Translations under genes and position numbers: made by a program
In this document: one piece after another, positions 34,977 through 43,629 of the stretch
Layout: each line of letters begins with the position of its first letter
Numbering within the stretch: position 1 is the first letter of the stretch
The notes under the pieces: model-generated
The model's input: only the letters and a program-made list of their open reading frames with translations
What the model was told of the DNA's origin: nothing
Databases searched by the model: none
Assembly: GCA_900542625.1 (NCBI GenBank)
Contig: UQOH01000006.1
Location: 1 to 49,696, forward strand
Source: an uncultured Fusobacterium sp.
GTDB taxonomy: Bacteria; Fusobacteriota; Fusobacteriia; Fusobacteriales; Fusobacteriaceae
Length of the DNA stretch: 49,696 bases
Direction of reading: 5' to 3'

Positions 34977-35828
34977 TTACAATACACGAAGATTTTTTAA
35001 AGAGACATCAAGTATTGGAGAAGAATGTGTTAAAGCTCCGCTGGAAATATAGTCCACACCAGTTTCTATAACTTTTGAAATATTTTCTTTTGTTATATTT
35101 CCGGAACATTCTGTTTCTGCCTTTCCTTCTGCCATTTTAACAGCCTCTTTCATCATTTCAGGAGTCATATTGTCAAGCATTATAATATCTGCTCCTGCCT
35201 CAAGAGCCTCTCTCATCATCTCAAGATTTTCAACTTCAACTTCTATCTTTCTTACAAAAGGAGCATATTCTTTTGCCATTCTCACAGCATTTTTAACTCC
35301 TCCTGCTGCATCTATATGGTTATCTTTTAAAAGAATTCCGTCAGAAAGATTATAACGGTGATTGTTTCCTCCGCCTATTTTCACAGCATATTTTTCAAAA
35401 ATACGCATATTCGGAGTTGTTTTTCTTGTATCTAAAAGTTTAATTCTGCTTCCTTCCAACAATTTTACCACATTGTTTGTATAAGTTGCAATACCGCTCA
35501 TTCTCTGTAAAAAGTTCAAAGCTGTTCTCTCTCCTGAAAGAAGAACTCTTATATCTCCTGTAACTTCAGCAAGAAGTTCTCCTTTTTTAACAGAGTTCCC
35601 ATCTTTTGTATAAAACTTTATCTCTGTATTTTTATCAAGAAGATAAAATGTTCTTTCAAAAACAGAAAGCCCTGCAATTATTCCATCTTCCTTGCAGATA
35701 AGCTGAACTGTTCCTTTTTTATATTCTCTCATAACAGAGTTTGTTGTTATATCTTCACTTGAAATATCCTCTCTCAGTGCCATAAGAATAAGTTCGTCCA
35801 TATTCATTTTCATTGTTATCTCATTCAT
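34977..35828 (-). CDS. nadC: Quinolinate phosphoribosyltransferase NadC
   Basis: A 283-residue enzyme converting quinolinate and PRPP to nicotinate mononucleotide. RTALNFLQRMSGIATYTNNVV, LDTRKTTPNMRIFEKYAVKIGGGNNHRYNLSDGILLKDNHI and EVEVENLEMMREALEAGADIIMLDNM are clear family motifs with the substrate arginines and lysine present. Two bases separate it from nadB. Length is normal. Confidence 0.96.
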   Translation of the reverse strand: MNEITMKMNMDELILMALREDISSEDITTNSVMREYKKGTVQLICKEDGIIAGLSVFERTFYLLDKNTEIKFYTKDGNSVKKGELLAEVTGDIRVLLSGERTALNFLQRMSGIATYTNNVVKLLEGSRIKLLDTRKTTPNMRIFEKYAVKIGGGNNHRYNLSDGILLKDNHIDAAGGVKNAVRMAKEYAPFVRKIEVEVENLEMMREALEAGADIIMLDNMTPEMMKEAVKMAEGKAETECSGNITKENISKVIETGVDYISSGALTHSSPILDVSLKNLRVL

Positions 35829-35830
35829 TT

Positions 35831-37132
35831 TTACTCATTCTCCTTTATAGTTCTGTCTTTCTCTATCTCTTTTAAAACTATATCTCTGTATTCTTTAAAA
35901 AGCTTTTCTGTATCTTTATATTTTTCCAAATCAACTTTGATATCTGAAATTTCTCTTTCTTTATTTTCTCTGCTGCAAATATGTTTTGCTGCTGTTTCAC
36001 CGAAAACAAGACTTTCAAGAAGAGAGTTGCTTGCAAGACGGTTTGCTCCGTGAACACTGTTGCAGCTTGTTTCTCCAATAGCATAAAGATTTTCCATAGA
36101 GGTCATGCTGTTCATGTCAACATCTATCCCACCCATAAAATAGTGCTGGGCAGGCACAACAGGAATACACTCTTTTTCAGGATTATATCCCTCTTCAATA
36201 CATCTTTTTACAATATTGGGAAATCTTTTTTTAATATCAATTCCCTCTTCCATAATAGGTCTCATATCAAGCCACACATGATTCGTTCCCTCTTTTTCCA
36301 TTTGAGCCAGAATTTTTTGTGTCAGCTTATCCCTTGGGATTAATTCATCTGTAAAACGTTCATAATTTTTATCATAAAGAAGTGCACCTTCCCCTCTCAC
36401 TGATTCAGAAACAAGAAATCTTCTTCCTTTTTTCTGTGAATAAAGAGTTGTAGGATGGATTTGGATATAGCTTATATCTTTTAATTTTACGCCGTTTTTC
36501 TGTGCTATTGCAAGAGCATCTCCTGTAAGATGAGGAAAGTTTGTTGAATTTTCATAAATTCCTCCAAGCCCTCCTGTGGCAAGAATAACATTACGAGAAT
36601 AAACAGGAACTATATTTTCTTTATCATCTTTTATAACTACCCCTGCACATCTGTTATTTTCTGTTATCAAATCTATCATTGCTGTCTTTGTAACAATTTC
36701 TATATTTTCTCTTTTTTTTACGGCAGCCAAAAGCTTTTCTGTAATTTCCTGTCCTGTTATATCATCGTGATATAAAATACGAGGTTTTGAGTGAGCTCCC
36801 TCACGAGTATAAAGAAGTTCCCCATTTTCTTTTGCAAAATCAACTCCAAATTCCAAAAGCTGATTTATAACATCTCTTGAAGAGTTAATCATAAGCTCAA
36901 CAGAAGATTTTTTATTTTTGTAATGTCCTGCTTTCATTGTGTCTTCAAAGAAACTATCAAAATCATTTTCATCTCTTAATACACAAATTCCTCCCTGAGC
37001 AAGAAAAGAGTCGCTTTCTTCCAAATCTCCTTTTGTTATCATAAGAACTTTCATATTTTCAGGCAGATGAAGGGCTGCAAAACACCCTGCCACTCCTGTT
37101 CCTGCTATTATCACATCATATCTGCTTTCCAT
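35831..37132 (-). CDS. nadB: L-aspartate oxidase NadB (short form)
   Basis: A 433-residue FAD enzyme oxidising L-aspartate to iminoaspartate; fumarate is the likely acceptor in an anaerobe. The FAD motif is DVIIAGTGVAGCFAALHLP. SFLAQGGICVL, TREGAHSKPRILYHDDITGQEI, HPTTLY, LVSESVRGEGALLYD and AQHYFMGGIDVDMNSMTSMENLYAIGETSCNSVHGANRLASNSLLE are typical of NadB and fumarate-reductase relatives. It is about 100 residues shorter than E. coli NadB (540), lacking most of the C-terminal helical domain, with no sign of a frameshift. It starts 13 bases after nadA stops. Confidence 0.94.
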   Translation of the reverse strand: MESRYDVIIAGTGVAGCFAALHLPENMKVLMITKGDLEESDSFLAQGGICVLRDENDFDSFFEDTMKAGHYKNKKSSVELMINSSRDVINQLLEFGVDFAKENGELLYTREGAHSKPRILYHDDITGQEITEKLLAAVKKRENIEIVTKTAMIDLITENNRCAGVVIKDDKENIVPVYSRNVILATGGLGGIYENSTNFPHLTGDALAIAQKNGVKLKDISYIQIHPTTLYSQKKGRRFLVSESVRGEGALLYDKNYERFTDELIPRDKLTQKILAQMEKEGTNHVWLDMRPIMEEGIDIKKRFPNIVKRCIEEGYNPEKECIPVVPAQHYFMGGIDVDMNSMTSMENLYAIGETSCNSVHGANRLASNSLLESLVFGETAAKHICSRENKEREISDIKVDLEKYKDTEKLFKEYRDIVLKEIEKDRTIKENE

Positions 37133-37145
37133 AATTCCCCCAAAT

Positions 37146-38054
37146 TTATCTTGCCATTTCCAGCATATTTTCTAAAGGCTTATAGGCATTTTCTATTAAG
37201 TCTTTTTTCAAATGAACCTGCGGCTCATTTGTTTCAAGTGCCTTTATAATTTTATCCAATGTTATTTTTTTCATATCCATACACTGAAACTTTTCTTTAG
37301 GAAGATAGAATTTTTTATCAGGATTTTTTTCTTTCAATTCAAAAAGAACCCCTTCTTCTGTACAAATTATAAATTCCTCTTTAGAGCTTTCTGAAACATA
37401 TTTTATAATTCCTGAGGTACTTCCTATATAGTCTGCCATTTCAACTATATCTTTCTGACATTCAGGGTGTACAAGAATTTCTGCCTGAGGATATTTCCTT
37501 TTTGTATTTTCAACTTCCTCTTTAGTTACTGAATTATGAATATAGCAGTGTCCTTCATTGAAAATAATATTTTTTTCAGGAACTTTTTTTGAAACATAAT
37601 ATGCCAGATTTCTGTCTGGTATAAAAAATATATTTTTATTAGGAAGATTTTTTACAATCTTTAAAGCATTTGCTGATGTTACACATACATCTGAATGTGC
37701 TTTAAGTTCTGCTGTAGAGTTTACATAGCAGACAATTGCTGTATCTTCATATTTTTCTCTTATCTCTTTTATTTTTTCCACAGATGCCATGTGTGCCATA
37801 GGACAGTCTGCATTTTCATCAGGAAGAAGAACTGTTTTTTCCGGATTAAGAAGTTTTACACTCTCTCCCATAAAAGATACCCCGCACATAACTATTACTT
37901 TTTCTTTTACTTCTCTTGCTTTTTCACTTAAAAAATATGAATCTCCCACATAGTCTGCAGCTTTTTGAACATCATCATCAGTGTAATAATGAGCAAGTAT
38001 TACAGCATTTTTTTCTTTCTTAAGCTGAGCTAACAGTTCAAACTTATTTTCCAT
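37146..38054 (-). CDS. nadA: Quinolinate synthase NadA
   Basis: A 302-residue iron-sulfur enzyme joining iminoaspartate and dihydroxyacetone phosphate. I start it at ATG 38054 (MENKFELLAQ) and not at the in-frame ATG at 38075, because the AGAGGTGG ribosome site lies between them. The three cluster cysteines are in VIVMCGVSFMGES, NEGHCYIHN and EKFQCMDMKKI. HYYTDDDVQKAADYVGDSYFLS holds substrate-binding residues. It leads the NAD operon. Confidence 0.95.
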   Translation of the reverse strand: MENKFELLAQLKKEKNAVILAHYYTDDDVQKAADYVGDSYFLSEKAREVKEKVIVMCGVSFMGESVKLLNPEKTVLLPDENADCPMAHMASVEKIKEIREKYEDTAIVCYVNSTAELKAHSDVCVTSANALKIVKNLPNKNIFFIPDRNLAYYVSKKVPEKNIIFNEGHCYIHNSVTKEEVENTKRKYPQAEILVHPECQKDIVEMADYIGSTSGIIKYVSESSKEEFIICTEEGVLFELKEKNPDKKFYLPKEKFQCMDMKKITLDKIIKALETNEPQVHLKKDLIENAYKPLENMLEMAR

Positions 38055-38084
38055 TTTCCACCTCTGTATTTTCATTTGTATTTA

Positions 38085-38133
38085 CTACTGTCTTGTCAGT
38101 AGATAGTATACACAATTAACAGATATTTTTCAA
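38085..38133 (-). promoter_or_regulatory. nad operon promoter with NiaR-type operator
   Basis: Leftward promoter TTGAAA (38133-38128), 17-base spacer, TATACT (38110-38105). Directly downstream, over the start site, is the inverted repeat CTACTG-TCTTGT-CAGTAG (38085-38102), whose TGTCTTGTCA core resembles known NiaR sites. The niaR gene closes this operon, so self-repression is likely. Confidence 0.8.
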
Positions 38134-38155
38134 GGTTTAATATAATAAAAAAATA

Positions 38156-38188
38156 AAAGAGGCTTCTAATTTAAAAAGCCTCTTTTAA
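38156..38188. terminator. Terminator of the AbrB-family gene
   Basis: AAAAGAGGCTT and AAGCCTCTTTT form an 11-bp stem around a short AT loop, with T and A runs outside. It lies just after the AbrB-family stop at 38210 on the minus strand. Confidence 0.85.
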
Positions 38189-38209
38189 AAATATTAATTT
38201 TTAATTTTT

Positions 38210-39277
38210 TTATTTAAAAAAATCTTTTATTATACTTATAATTATCGGATAAACTGCAACAACTGAAACTAATCTCAAAAACTGCATTACTGCAACTTTG
38301 GCAGAGTCTGCTCCAAGTTCACTGGCAATAATAGACATATCTGACATTCCTCCGGGAGATGCAGAAAAAAATGAAGTCTGAATAGAAAAATCTGTTATCT
38401 TGTAAATCAACAGTCCCAATAAAAAATTCATAAGACAAAATCCAAATATTATAATAAAAATAGGAACTGCTATCTCTTTAAGACTTAATAAATCTTTCAT
38501 TCCCATTTTAGCACCTATCATAGCGCCTGCAAGCACTTGGATAAACTGACGGAGCTTTACAGGCATAAAAGCCTTTGAAAAAAATATATTGTATACTGCA
38601 ACTCCTGTCATCGATACACTCATTGCACCTGCCGGTATTCCTGCTGCAAATCCAACAACTCCTGTTACTGCACCAATACACAAAGTAATTAACGTATTTT
38701 TTAATTTCTGAGAGAAAGAAATTTCTTCTGGCTGCTTTTTTTCATTTTCCTGATAAATAAATTCTTTTCTCTCTTCATTTCTTAAACTGCCGTATTTTTT
38801 AGTTAAAAATTTTATAATAACAGGAATTATAGTCACTACAGATATAAGCCTTATAAGCTGCAGAACTGCCACTTTTGAAGAATCTGCACCAAAGTCGTAA
38901 GAAATAATAGTCATATCTGCAATTCCTCCAGGTGCTGTTGCAAAAAGAGCTGTTACTATATCTATTGATGTAAGATAATGAATAAGCATTCCCATGAAAA
39001 CATTAAATACTCCCATAAGAACTACCATTAAAAAAGCCGGGAAAAATACTTTCTTAAGCCCTTTTATATCATCGAAAGTTATCTTAGCACCTATAAAAGT
39101 TCCTGTTGAAATCTGTGTTATTATTTTATAGCTTTCAGGAAGGTAAGCACTGTCTGTTAAAATATTGAAAACTGCAACAGAAAAAAGAGAGCCTATCATT
39201 GCTCCTGCAGGCACTTTTAATTTTAATCCTATTCCTGCTCCCAGCATTCCAACTAATATTGTTATAAAAAATTCCAA
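38210..39277 (-). CDS. AbrB-family membrane protein
   Basis: A 355-residue integral membrane protein of the AbrB/ammonia-monooxygenase-like family (unrelated to the AbrB DNA-binding regulator). It is an internal duplication. Each half has about five membrane segments and ends in a similar block: ATAPGGIADMTIISYDFGADSSKVAVLQLIRLISVV near residue 120, and SASPGGMSDMSIIASELGADSAKVAVMQFLRLVSVV near the C-terminus. A transport role is assumed; no substrate is known. It appears to be transcribed alone. Upstream, ATTATA-GTAG-TATAAT forms a palindrome over the likely -10. Confidence 0.85.
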   Translation of the reverse strand: MEFFITILVGMLGAGIGLKLKVPAGAMIGSLFSVAVFNILTDSAYLPESYKIITQISTGTFIGAKITFDDIKGLKKVFFPAFLMVVLMGVFNVFMGMLIHYLTSIDIVTALFATAPGGIADMTIISYDFGADSSKVAVLQLIRLISVVTIIPVIIKFLTKKYGSLRNEERKEFIYQENEKKQPEEISFSQKLKNTLITLCIGAVTGVVGFAAGIPAGAMSVSMTGVAVYNIFFSKAFMPVKLRQFIQVLAGAMIGAKMGMKDLLSLKEIAVPIFIIIFGFCLMNFLLGLLIYKITDFSIQTSFFSASPGGMSDMSIIASELGADSAKVAVMQFLRLVSVVAVYPIIISIIKDFFK

Positions 39278-39357
39278 GATTTTTCCTTCTTTCTTTTTAA
39301 ATATCTTATTTCTATGCTATATATTATACTACTATAATGTATAAAACTCTAAAATAT

Positions 39358-39957
39358 TTAAAAGAAAACTTTCACTCTTTCATCAATAGGATTAAATGTT
39401 TTTTCTCCTGCTGGTCCAACAGGCTTTCCAAAAGGCATTTGAGCTGTTAATTTCCACTCTTTTGGAATATTAAATTCTTTTTTAACTTCCTCATCTATAA
39501 TTGGATTATAGTGCTGTAAAGTAGCTCCAAATCCCTGTTCTTCAAGCAGACACCATACAGCAAACTGCAGCATTCCATTTGACTGTTCTGCCCAGATAGG
39601 AAAATTCTCACTGTATAAAGGAAATTTATTCATAAGTTCTTTTGTAATTTCTGTATCATCAAAATAAAGAACTGTTCCATGCCCTGCTGCAAAGCTGTTT
39701 ATCTTATCCTCTGTAGGTTTAAACTTATCTGCAGGAACAATTTTTCTCAAAGTTTCCATAACTATATCCCATAATTTTTTATGACTTTCTCCAAAAAGAA
39801 CAACAGTTTTTGCACTTTGATTGTTAAATGCTGACGGAACATGCTGTACTGTCTCTTTTATAATTTCTATAGTTTTTTCATCTGAAACAGGTGTTTCACT
39901 GTTTATACTATAAATTGATCTTCTGCTTTTCAAAACTTCCATAAAATTTTTACTCAT
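39358..39957 (-). CDS. Nitroreductase-family protein (Frm2/Hbn1-like)
   Basis: A 199-residue FMN-dependent nitroreductase-fold protein. MEVLKSRRSIYSINSETPVSDEK and HVPSAFNNQSAKTVVLFGESHKKLWDIV match the subgroup that includes yeast Frm2/Hbn1 and many bacterial stress-linked enzymes. The C-terminal GATLQHYNPIIDEEVKKEFNIPKEWKLTAQMPFGKPVGPAGEKTF is also characteristic. It should reduce nitro or quinone compounds with NAD(P)H. It stands alone, 80 bases upstream of the AbrB-family gene. Confidence 0.88.
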   Translation of the reverse strand: MSKNFMEVLKSRRSIYSINSETPVSDEKTIEIIKETVQHVPSAFNNQSAKTVVLFGESHKKLWDIVMETLRKIVPADKFKPTEDKINSFAAGHGTVLYFDDTEITKELMNKFPLYSENFPIWAEQSNGMLQFAVWCLLEEQGFGATLQHYNPIIDEEVKKEFNIPKEWKLTAQMPFGKPVGPAGEKTFNPIDERVKVFF

Positions 39958-40033
39958 ATTATCACCCCTGTTTTTCTTTTATAATATTTAGACCACAATA
40001 TGACTATTTTAGTTTAAAATAAAAGTTTTAAAA

Positions 40034-40070
40034 AAAGAAAAGAGGCTTCACAATGTGAAAAGCCTCTTTC
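40034..40070. terminator. Terminator after the SSS sialic-acid transporter gene
   Basis: AAAAGAGGCTT pairs with AAGCCTCTTT, with an inner TCACA/TGTGA extension. It lies about 50 bases beyond the transporter stop at 40119 on the minus strand. The stem sequence is the same as the one at 38156-38188. Confidence 0.85.
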
Positions 40071-40118
40071 ATATATAAGTTTACTGCCTTGAGAACTGAT
40101 TTAATTATTTTTTAACAA

Positions 40119-41654
40119 TTATTTTTCTTCCATATTTTTAATGCTTGCATAAGTAAGTCCTTTAATATGCTCTAAAGTTGGTTTTCCAGTAAATAGAGAT
40201 GCTATTAAAGAAACTGCTACGTTACTTCCAATAATTATTAATGAGATTAAGAACTCAAATACTTTTGGCTGAACATATCCTGGGATAAATTTAGTTAATA
40301 ATCCAGCAGGGTTTCCTAAATAAGTTGCAATTATAACTGATACGATAAATCCACACCAAACAGCTTTTGTATTAACTTTGTCAAAGAAGATTCCAACTAA
40401 GAATACTCCTGCTATTGGTCCTCCTAATAATCCAGTGATAGCCTGGAAGTATAAGAACATATCTCCTTGTCCTGCCTGGATAAATCTCATTGCAAGAATT
40501 GTACTTACTATTCCAACAGCCCAGCTTGATTTTTTAGCAAAAGAAAGTTTATCAGCATCAGACATTCCCGGTTTGAACTGCTCTAAAAGGTCAGCTGTCA
40601 TACAAGTTGAAACAGAGTTTAAACTTGAAGAAACTGTTGATTGAGCAGCAGCAAATATAGCAGCAAGAATAAGCCCGGATACACCAGTTGGTATATATTT
40701 AATTACAAAGTATGGAAGAATTGCGTTTCCGTTTATTCCTGCAGGTAAGCTTTCTTTAAAGTGGAAGAAGATATATAGTGCTGATCCCATTCCAACAAAG
40801 ATAAAGATACTTGTTAATAATAAAGGTATATTGATGAATAAGCTTTTCTTAGCCTCTTCTTCGTTTTTAGTTGTGCTGTATCTTTGAACGATATCCTGAC
40901 TTCCTACATAAGAGTAGATAGAGTTTACAAGACCACCGATTAAGATTGTCCAGATACTTACTTTTGCAAAATCAAGTGAGAATATAGATGCGTTAACTAT
41001 TTTTCCGTCATTTGCAAGAAGTTCAAATCCTTGTCCAACTCCTTCCGGAGCAGCAGCAAATCCGAATATTATAATTAAGAAAGCTCCTGATAAAAGAACA
41101 ATTGTCTGGATTGCATCTGACCATAAAACAGCTTCAATTCCACCCATTGATGTGTAAGCAACACATAATATAGCAACTATTGCAGTTAATATATATGGAT
41201 TTAAATTTGGAAGTGCCTGCATTAAAGCAAGAGTTGGCAGATATAAAACAACAGCCATTCTGATTACGTGGAAAAGAACGAATGATAAACTTCCAATTAA
41301 TCTGAATTTGTTATCAAATCTTTTTCCAAGATATTCATAAGCAGTTACAACATTAACTCTTCTGAAGAATGGAACAAATACTACAGCAGCCCATATAACC
41401 ATAAGAATAATTCCTAAAGGTGCCATTCCAAGAAGCCAACCATTATTGTAAACAGATGCAGGAATAGCTATAAATGAAATAGAAGACAGTGCAATTGCAT
41501 AAATACTGCATGCAGTTACCCAAGAAGGAACTCTTCCGCTTGCAGTAAAATAATCTTCTGTAGAAACATTGTTCTTAGAAAAGTAGAACCCTAACATTAA
41601 AATACCTAAAAAATACAAACCAATAACGACCCAGTTAAACCAATGCCAAGCCAT
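40119..41654 (-). CDS. Sodium:solute symporter, probable sialic-acid transporter
   Basis: A 511-residue SSS-family transporter with about 13 membrane segments. VIGLYFLGILMLGFYFSKNN then DYFTASGRVPSWVTACSIYAIALSSISFIAIPASVY is the N-terminal family block. AYTSMGGIEAVLWSDAIQTIVLLSG and ILAAIFAAAQSTVSSSLNSVSTCMTADLLEQ are further hallmarks. The substrate is assigned by context: it is divergent from nanM and carries the same LacI-type operator as the nanM and yhcH-nanE promoters. Related symporters (SiaT/NanT of SSS type) import N-acetylneuraminate. Confidence 0.87.
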   Translation of the reverse strand: MAWHWFNWVVIGLYFLGILMLGFYFSKNNVSTEDYFTASGRVPSWVTACSIYAIALSSISFIAIPASVYNNGWLLGMAPLGIILMVIWAAVVFVPFFRRVNVVTAYEYLGKRFDNKFRLIGSLSFVLFHVIRMAVVLYLPTLALMQALPNLNPYILTAIVAILCVAYTSMGGIEAVLWSDAIQTIVLLSGAFLIIIFGFAAAPEGVGQGFELLANDGKIVNASIFSLDFAKVSIWTILIGGLVNSIYSYVGSQDIVQRYSTTKNEEEAKKSLFINIPLLLTSIFIFVGMGSALYIFFHFKESLPAGINGNAILPYFVIKYIPTGVSGLILAAIFAAAQSTVSSSLNSVSTCMTADLLEQFKPGMSDADKLSFAKKSSWAVGIVSTILAMRFIQAGQGDMFLYFQAITGLLGGPIAGVFLVGIFFDKVNTKAVWCGFIVSVIIATYLGNPAGLLTKFIPGYVQPKVFEFLISLIIIGSNVAVSLIASLFTGKPTLEHIKGLTYASIKNMEEK

Positions 41655-41699
41655 GTGAAACCTCCTAAATTTTTTATTAAATATTTTCTATTTTGATTT

Positions 41700-41757
41700 T
41701 GTTCTCGTGAACATTTATGTTCTAGTTAATAATAATTTATTTTTTAATATTTGTCAA
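41700..41757 (-). promoter_or_regulatory. Promoter and operator of the sialic-acid transporter gene
   Basis: Leftward TTGACA (41757-41752), 17-base spacer, TATTAT (41734-41729). The operator TGTTCTCGTGAACA (41700-41713) lies about 10-20 bases downstream of the predicted start. The remaining DNA between 41760 and 42040 is AT-rich with no ORF. Confidence 0.8.
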
Positions 41758-42041
41758 TAAACTATTTTTAAACATATGTACTAAAATTAGAAATATTAGT
41801 CTGAAAAAGTTATAAAACATATGAAAAATTAATGTTTCTGACATGCTGAAAAAAATTTTTTAATTTTTTAAAATTTTTTTAAATTCCGTATTTTACAGAA
41901 AGCTGAAAAAATTTTTTCCTGTTTTAATTTTTATTAAATCCTTAAAATATAATATTTTAACTAAAACAGACCTTTATTTTTCTATTTTTCATAATCTATA
42001 GTATATTTTTTAGCTTTAATGTTCTGAAAAAATAAAAATTG

Positions 42042-42092
42042 TTGACAAATTGTTAAAATAAATATATATTATCAGTGATGTACACGAGCACA
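42042..42092 (+). promoter_or_regulatory. Promoter and operator of nanM
   Basis: TTGACA (42042-42047), 17-base spacer, TATATT (42065-42070), then the operator TGTACACGAGCACA (42079-42092) over the start site. It differs from the other two operators by one symmetrical pair of changes. Confidence 0.82.
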
Positions 42093-42142
42093 TTTTTAAA
42101 ATTTATAAGCTGAAATGTTAAATAAAAAAACAGGAGGTCAAT

Positions 42143-43276
42143 ATGAAAAAAATAGTTTTTGCTGCATTGGTATCTGCATTAGTTTTAGGAGGATGTTCTT
42201 CAGCTGGAGTTAAAAATCCGGGAGTAGAAAGAAAAATAACTTGGGAACATGCTGGAAATCTCCCTGCACAAAAAGGGTTTGAAAAAAATATAGGAGTTGC
42301 CGGAGTTTTATCTGGAGTTCTTGAAGGAAAATATGTTCTTGTTGGCGGAGGAGCAAACTTCCCTTATGCACCTACATCTGCTGGAGGAGCTAAAAAATTA
42401 TATTCTGACGTTTATTTATTACAGGCAGACGGAAGTAAATTAGATGTTGTTGAGCACATTAATCTTGAAAATGAAATCGGATACGGTTCTTCTGTAACTG
42501 TTAAAGACGGAGTTTACTATATCGGTGGTTCTTCTAATCCAGAGGCTGATAACGATATTTTATTCTTCAGCATGAATGAAGGAAAATTAAATGTTAAAAA
42601 AGTTGGAGACCTTCCTTTCACTCTGCAAAATGGTGTAGCTGTTGAGAAAGATGGAAAATTATATATTTTAACTGGAAAACAAAATGGTGCTGCAAGTGAC
42701 AAAATGTATTCTTACGACATTGCTACAGGAGAAACTAAAGAGTTGGCAGCAGTTCCGGGAGGAGCAAGAACTCAAGCTGTGGGACAAATATTAAACGGAG
42801 AATTATATGTATTCAGCGGAGGAACTTCTGTTGCTTACACAGACGGATATAAATATAACTTTGATATAAATACTTGGACACCAGCTGCTTCTGTTGAGTT
42901 AAACGGAAAAGGAATATCTCTTATCGGAGCAAATTCTGTTAAATTAAACAATAAAGAAATGATGGTTATCGGTGGATTCAATAAAGAAGTATGGGACGAT
43001 GCAAATAAAAACCTTGGTTCTCTAAAAGGTAAAAAACTTGATGCTTACAAAGCTGCATACTTTGGTACAGACCCAGCTGAATTTAACTGGAACAGAGAAA
43101 TCCTAGTTTACAATGCTGAAAAAGACACTTGGACAACTATGGGACAAATCACATTTGATGCTCCATGTGGTGCCGGATTATCTGTAATAGGAAACAAAGT
43201 ATACTCTGTAAACGGAGAAATCAAACCGGGAGTAAGAACTGACAGAATGTATTCTGGAACTTTATTAAGAAAATAA
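42143..43276 (+). CDS. nanM: N-acetylneuraminate epimerase NanM (lipoprotein form)
   Basis: A 377-residue kelch-type beta-propeller that converts alpha- to beta-N-acetylneuraminate. The N-terminus has a lipoprotein signal ending VLGGC (Cys at residue 18), so it is probably anchored in an outer-envelope membrane; E. coli NanM is soluble in the periplasm. Kelch repeats show as YVLVGGGANFPYAPTSAGG, YYIGGSSNPEADND, LYILTGKQNG, LYVFSGGTS, MMVIGGFNKEVWDD and VYSVNGEIKPGVRTDR. The GGANFP and GGFNKE segments are typical of NanM. Strong AGGAGGT ribosome site, own promoter and operator. Confidence 0.93.
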   Translation: MKKIVFAALVSALVLGGCSSAGVKNPGVERKITWEHAGNLPAQKGFEKNIGVAGVLSGVLEGKYVLVGGGANFPYAPTSAGGAKKLYSDVYLLQADGSKLDVVEHINLENEIGYGSSVTVKDGVYYIGGSSNPEADNDILFFSMNEGKLNVKKVGDLPFTLQNGVAVEKDGKLYILTGKQNGAASDKMYSYDIATGETKELAAVPGGARTQAVGQILNGELYVFSGGTSVAYTDGYKYNFDINTWTPAASVELNGKGISLIGANSVKLNNKEMMVIGGFNKEVWDDANKNLGSLKGKKLDAYKAAYFGTDPAEFNWNREILVYNAEKDTWTTMGQITFDAPCGAGLSVIGNKVYSVNGEIKPGVRTDRMYSGTLLRK

Positions 43277-43297
43277 TATTCAAACATCACTAAGTAT

Positions 43298-43456
43298 AAT
43301 AAGAATAAAATTATCTCTGAAAAAATATCAGCTATTTATATTGCTCACAGAATGAAAACTTGAAACTCACTTCGTTCAGACAGTCAAGTTTTCTGTATTC
43401 TGTTTCGCTGCATAAATTACGCAGATATTTTTAATCTCGATAATTTTATTCTTATT
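43298..43456. repeat. Long inverted repeat, 159 bp, possible MITE-like hairpin
   Basis: The outer arms AATAAGAATAAAATTATC (43298-43315) and their exact complement (43439-43456) are 18-bp perfect. Inside, AAAAATATC pairs with GATATTTTT, ACAGAAT with ATTCTG, and GAAAACTTGA with TCAAGTTTTC, leading to a small loop with ACTCACTTCGTTCAGA. Nearly the whole element folds on itself. It has no ORF. It lies between nanM and the LacI gene and could act as nanM's terminator, a mobile hairpin or a structured RNA. The remaining DNA to 43560 shows nothing clear. Confidence 0.8.
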
Positions 43457-43560
43457 TACTAATTTACAGCAGCTGTTTAGCTATATTCTTTTTAAAACAA
43501 AATTTATACTGTCTTAAACTCTTTCTGCTGACAAAAGTTAATAAAAATAGTCTAAATTCA

Positions 43561-43589
43561 TTGACAAATAAGACAGGAAAAGATATATT
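43561..43589 (+). promoter_or_regulatory. Promoter of the LacI-family regulator gene
   Basis: TTGACA (43561-43566), 17-base spacer, TATATT (43584-43589). AAAGGTG at 43616-43622 is the ribosome site before ATG 43630. No copy of the TGTTC-N4-GAACA operator is seen here. Confidence 0.75.
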
Positions 43590-43629
43590 TTACTCAAAAG
43601 CCACAATTAAAAATTAAAGGTGAATAATT

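Noticed and set aside
38055..38075. Upstream ATG as the nadA start
   Set aside because: It would place the ribosome site inside the coding sequence and adds residues not typical of NadA; ATG 38054 follows AGAGGTGG.
39295..39345. Per/Fur-like box in front of the AbrB-family gene
   Set aside because: ATTATA-GTAG-TATAAT is palindromic but does not fit the spacing of either box and can arise from the -10 region itself.
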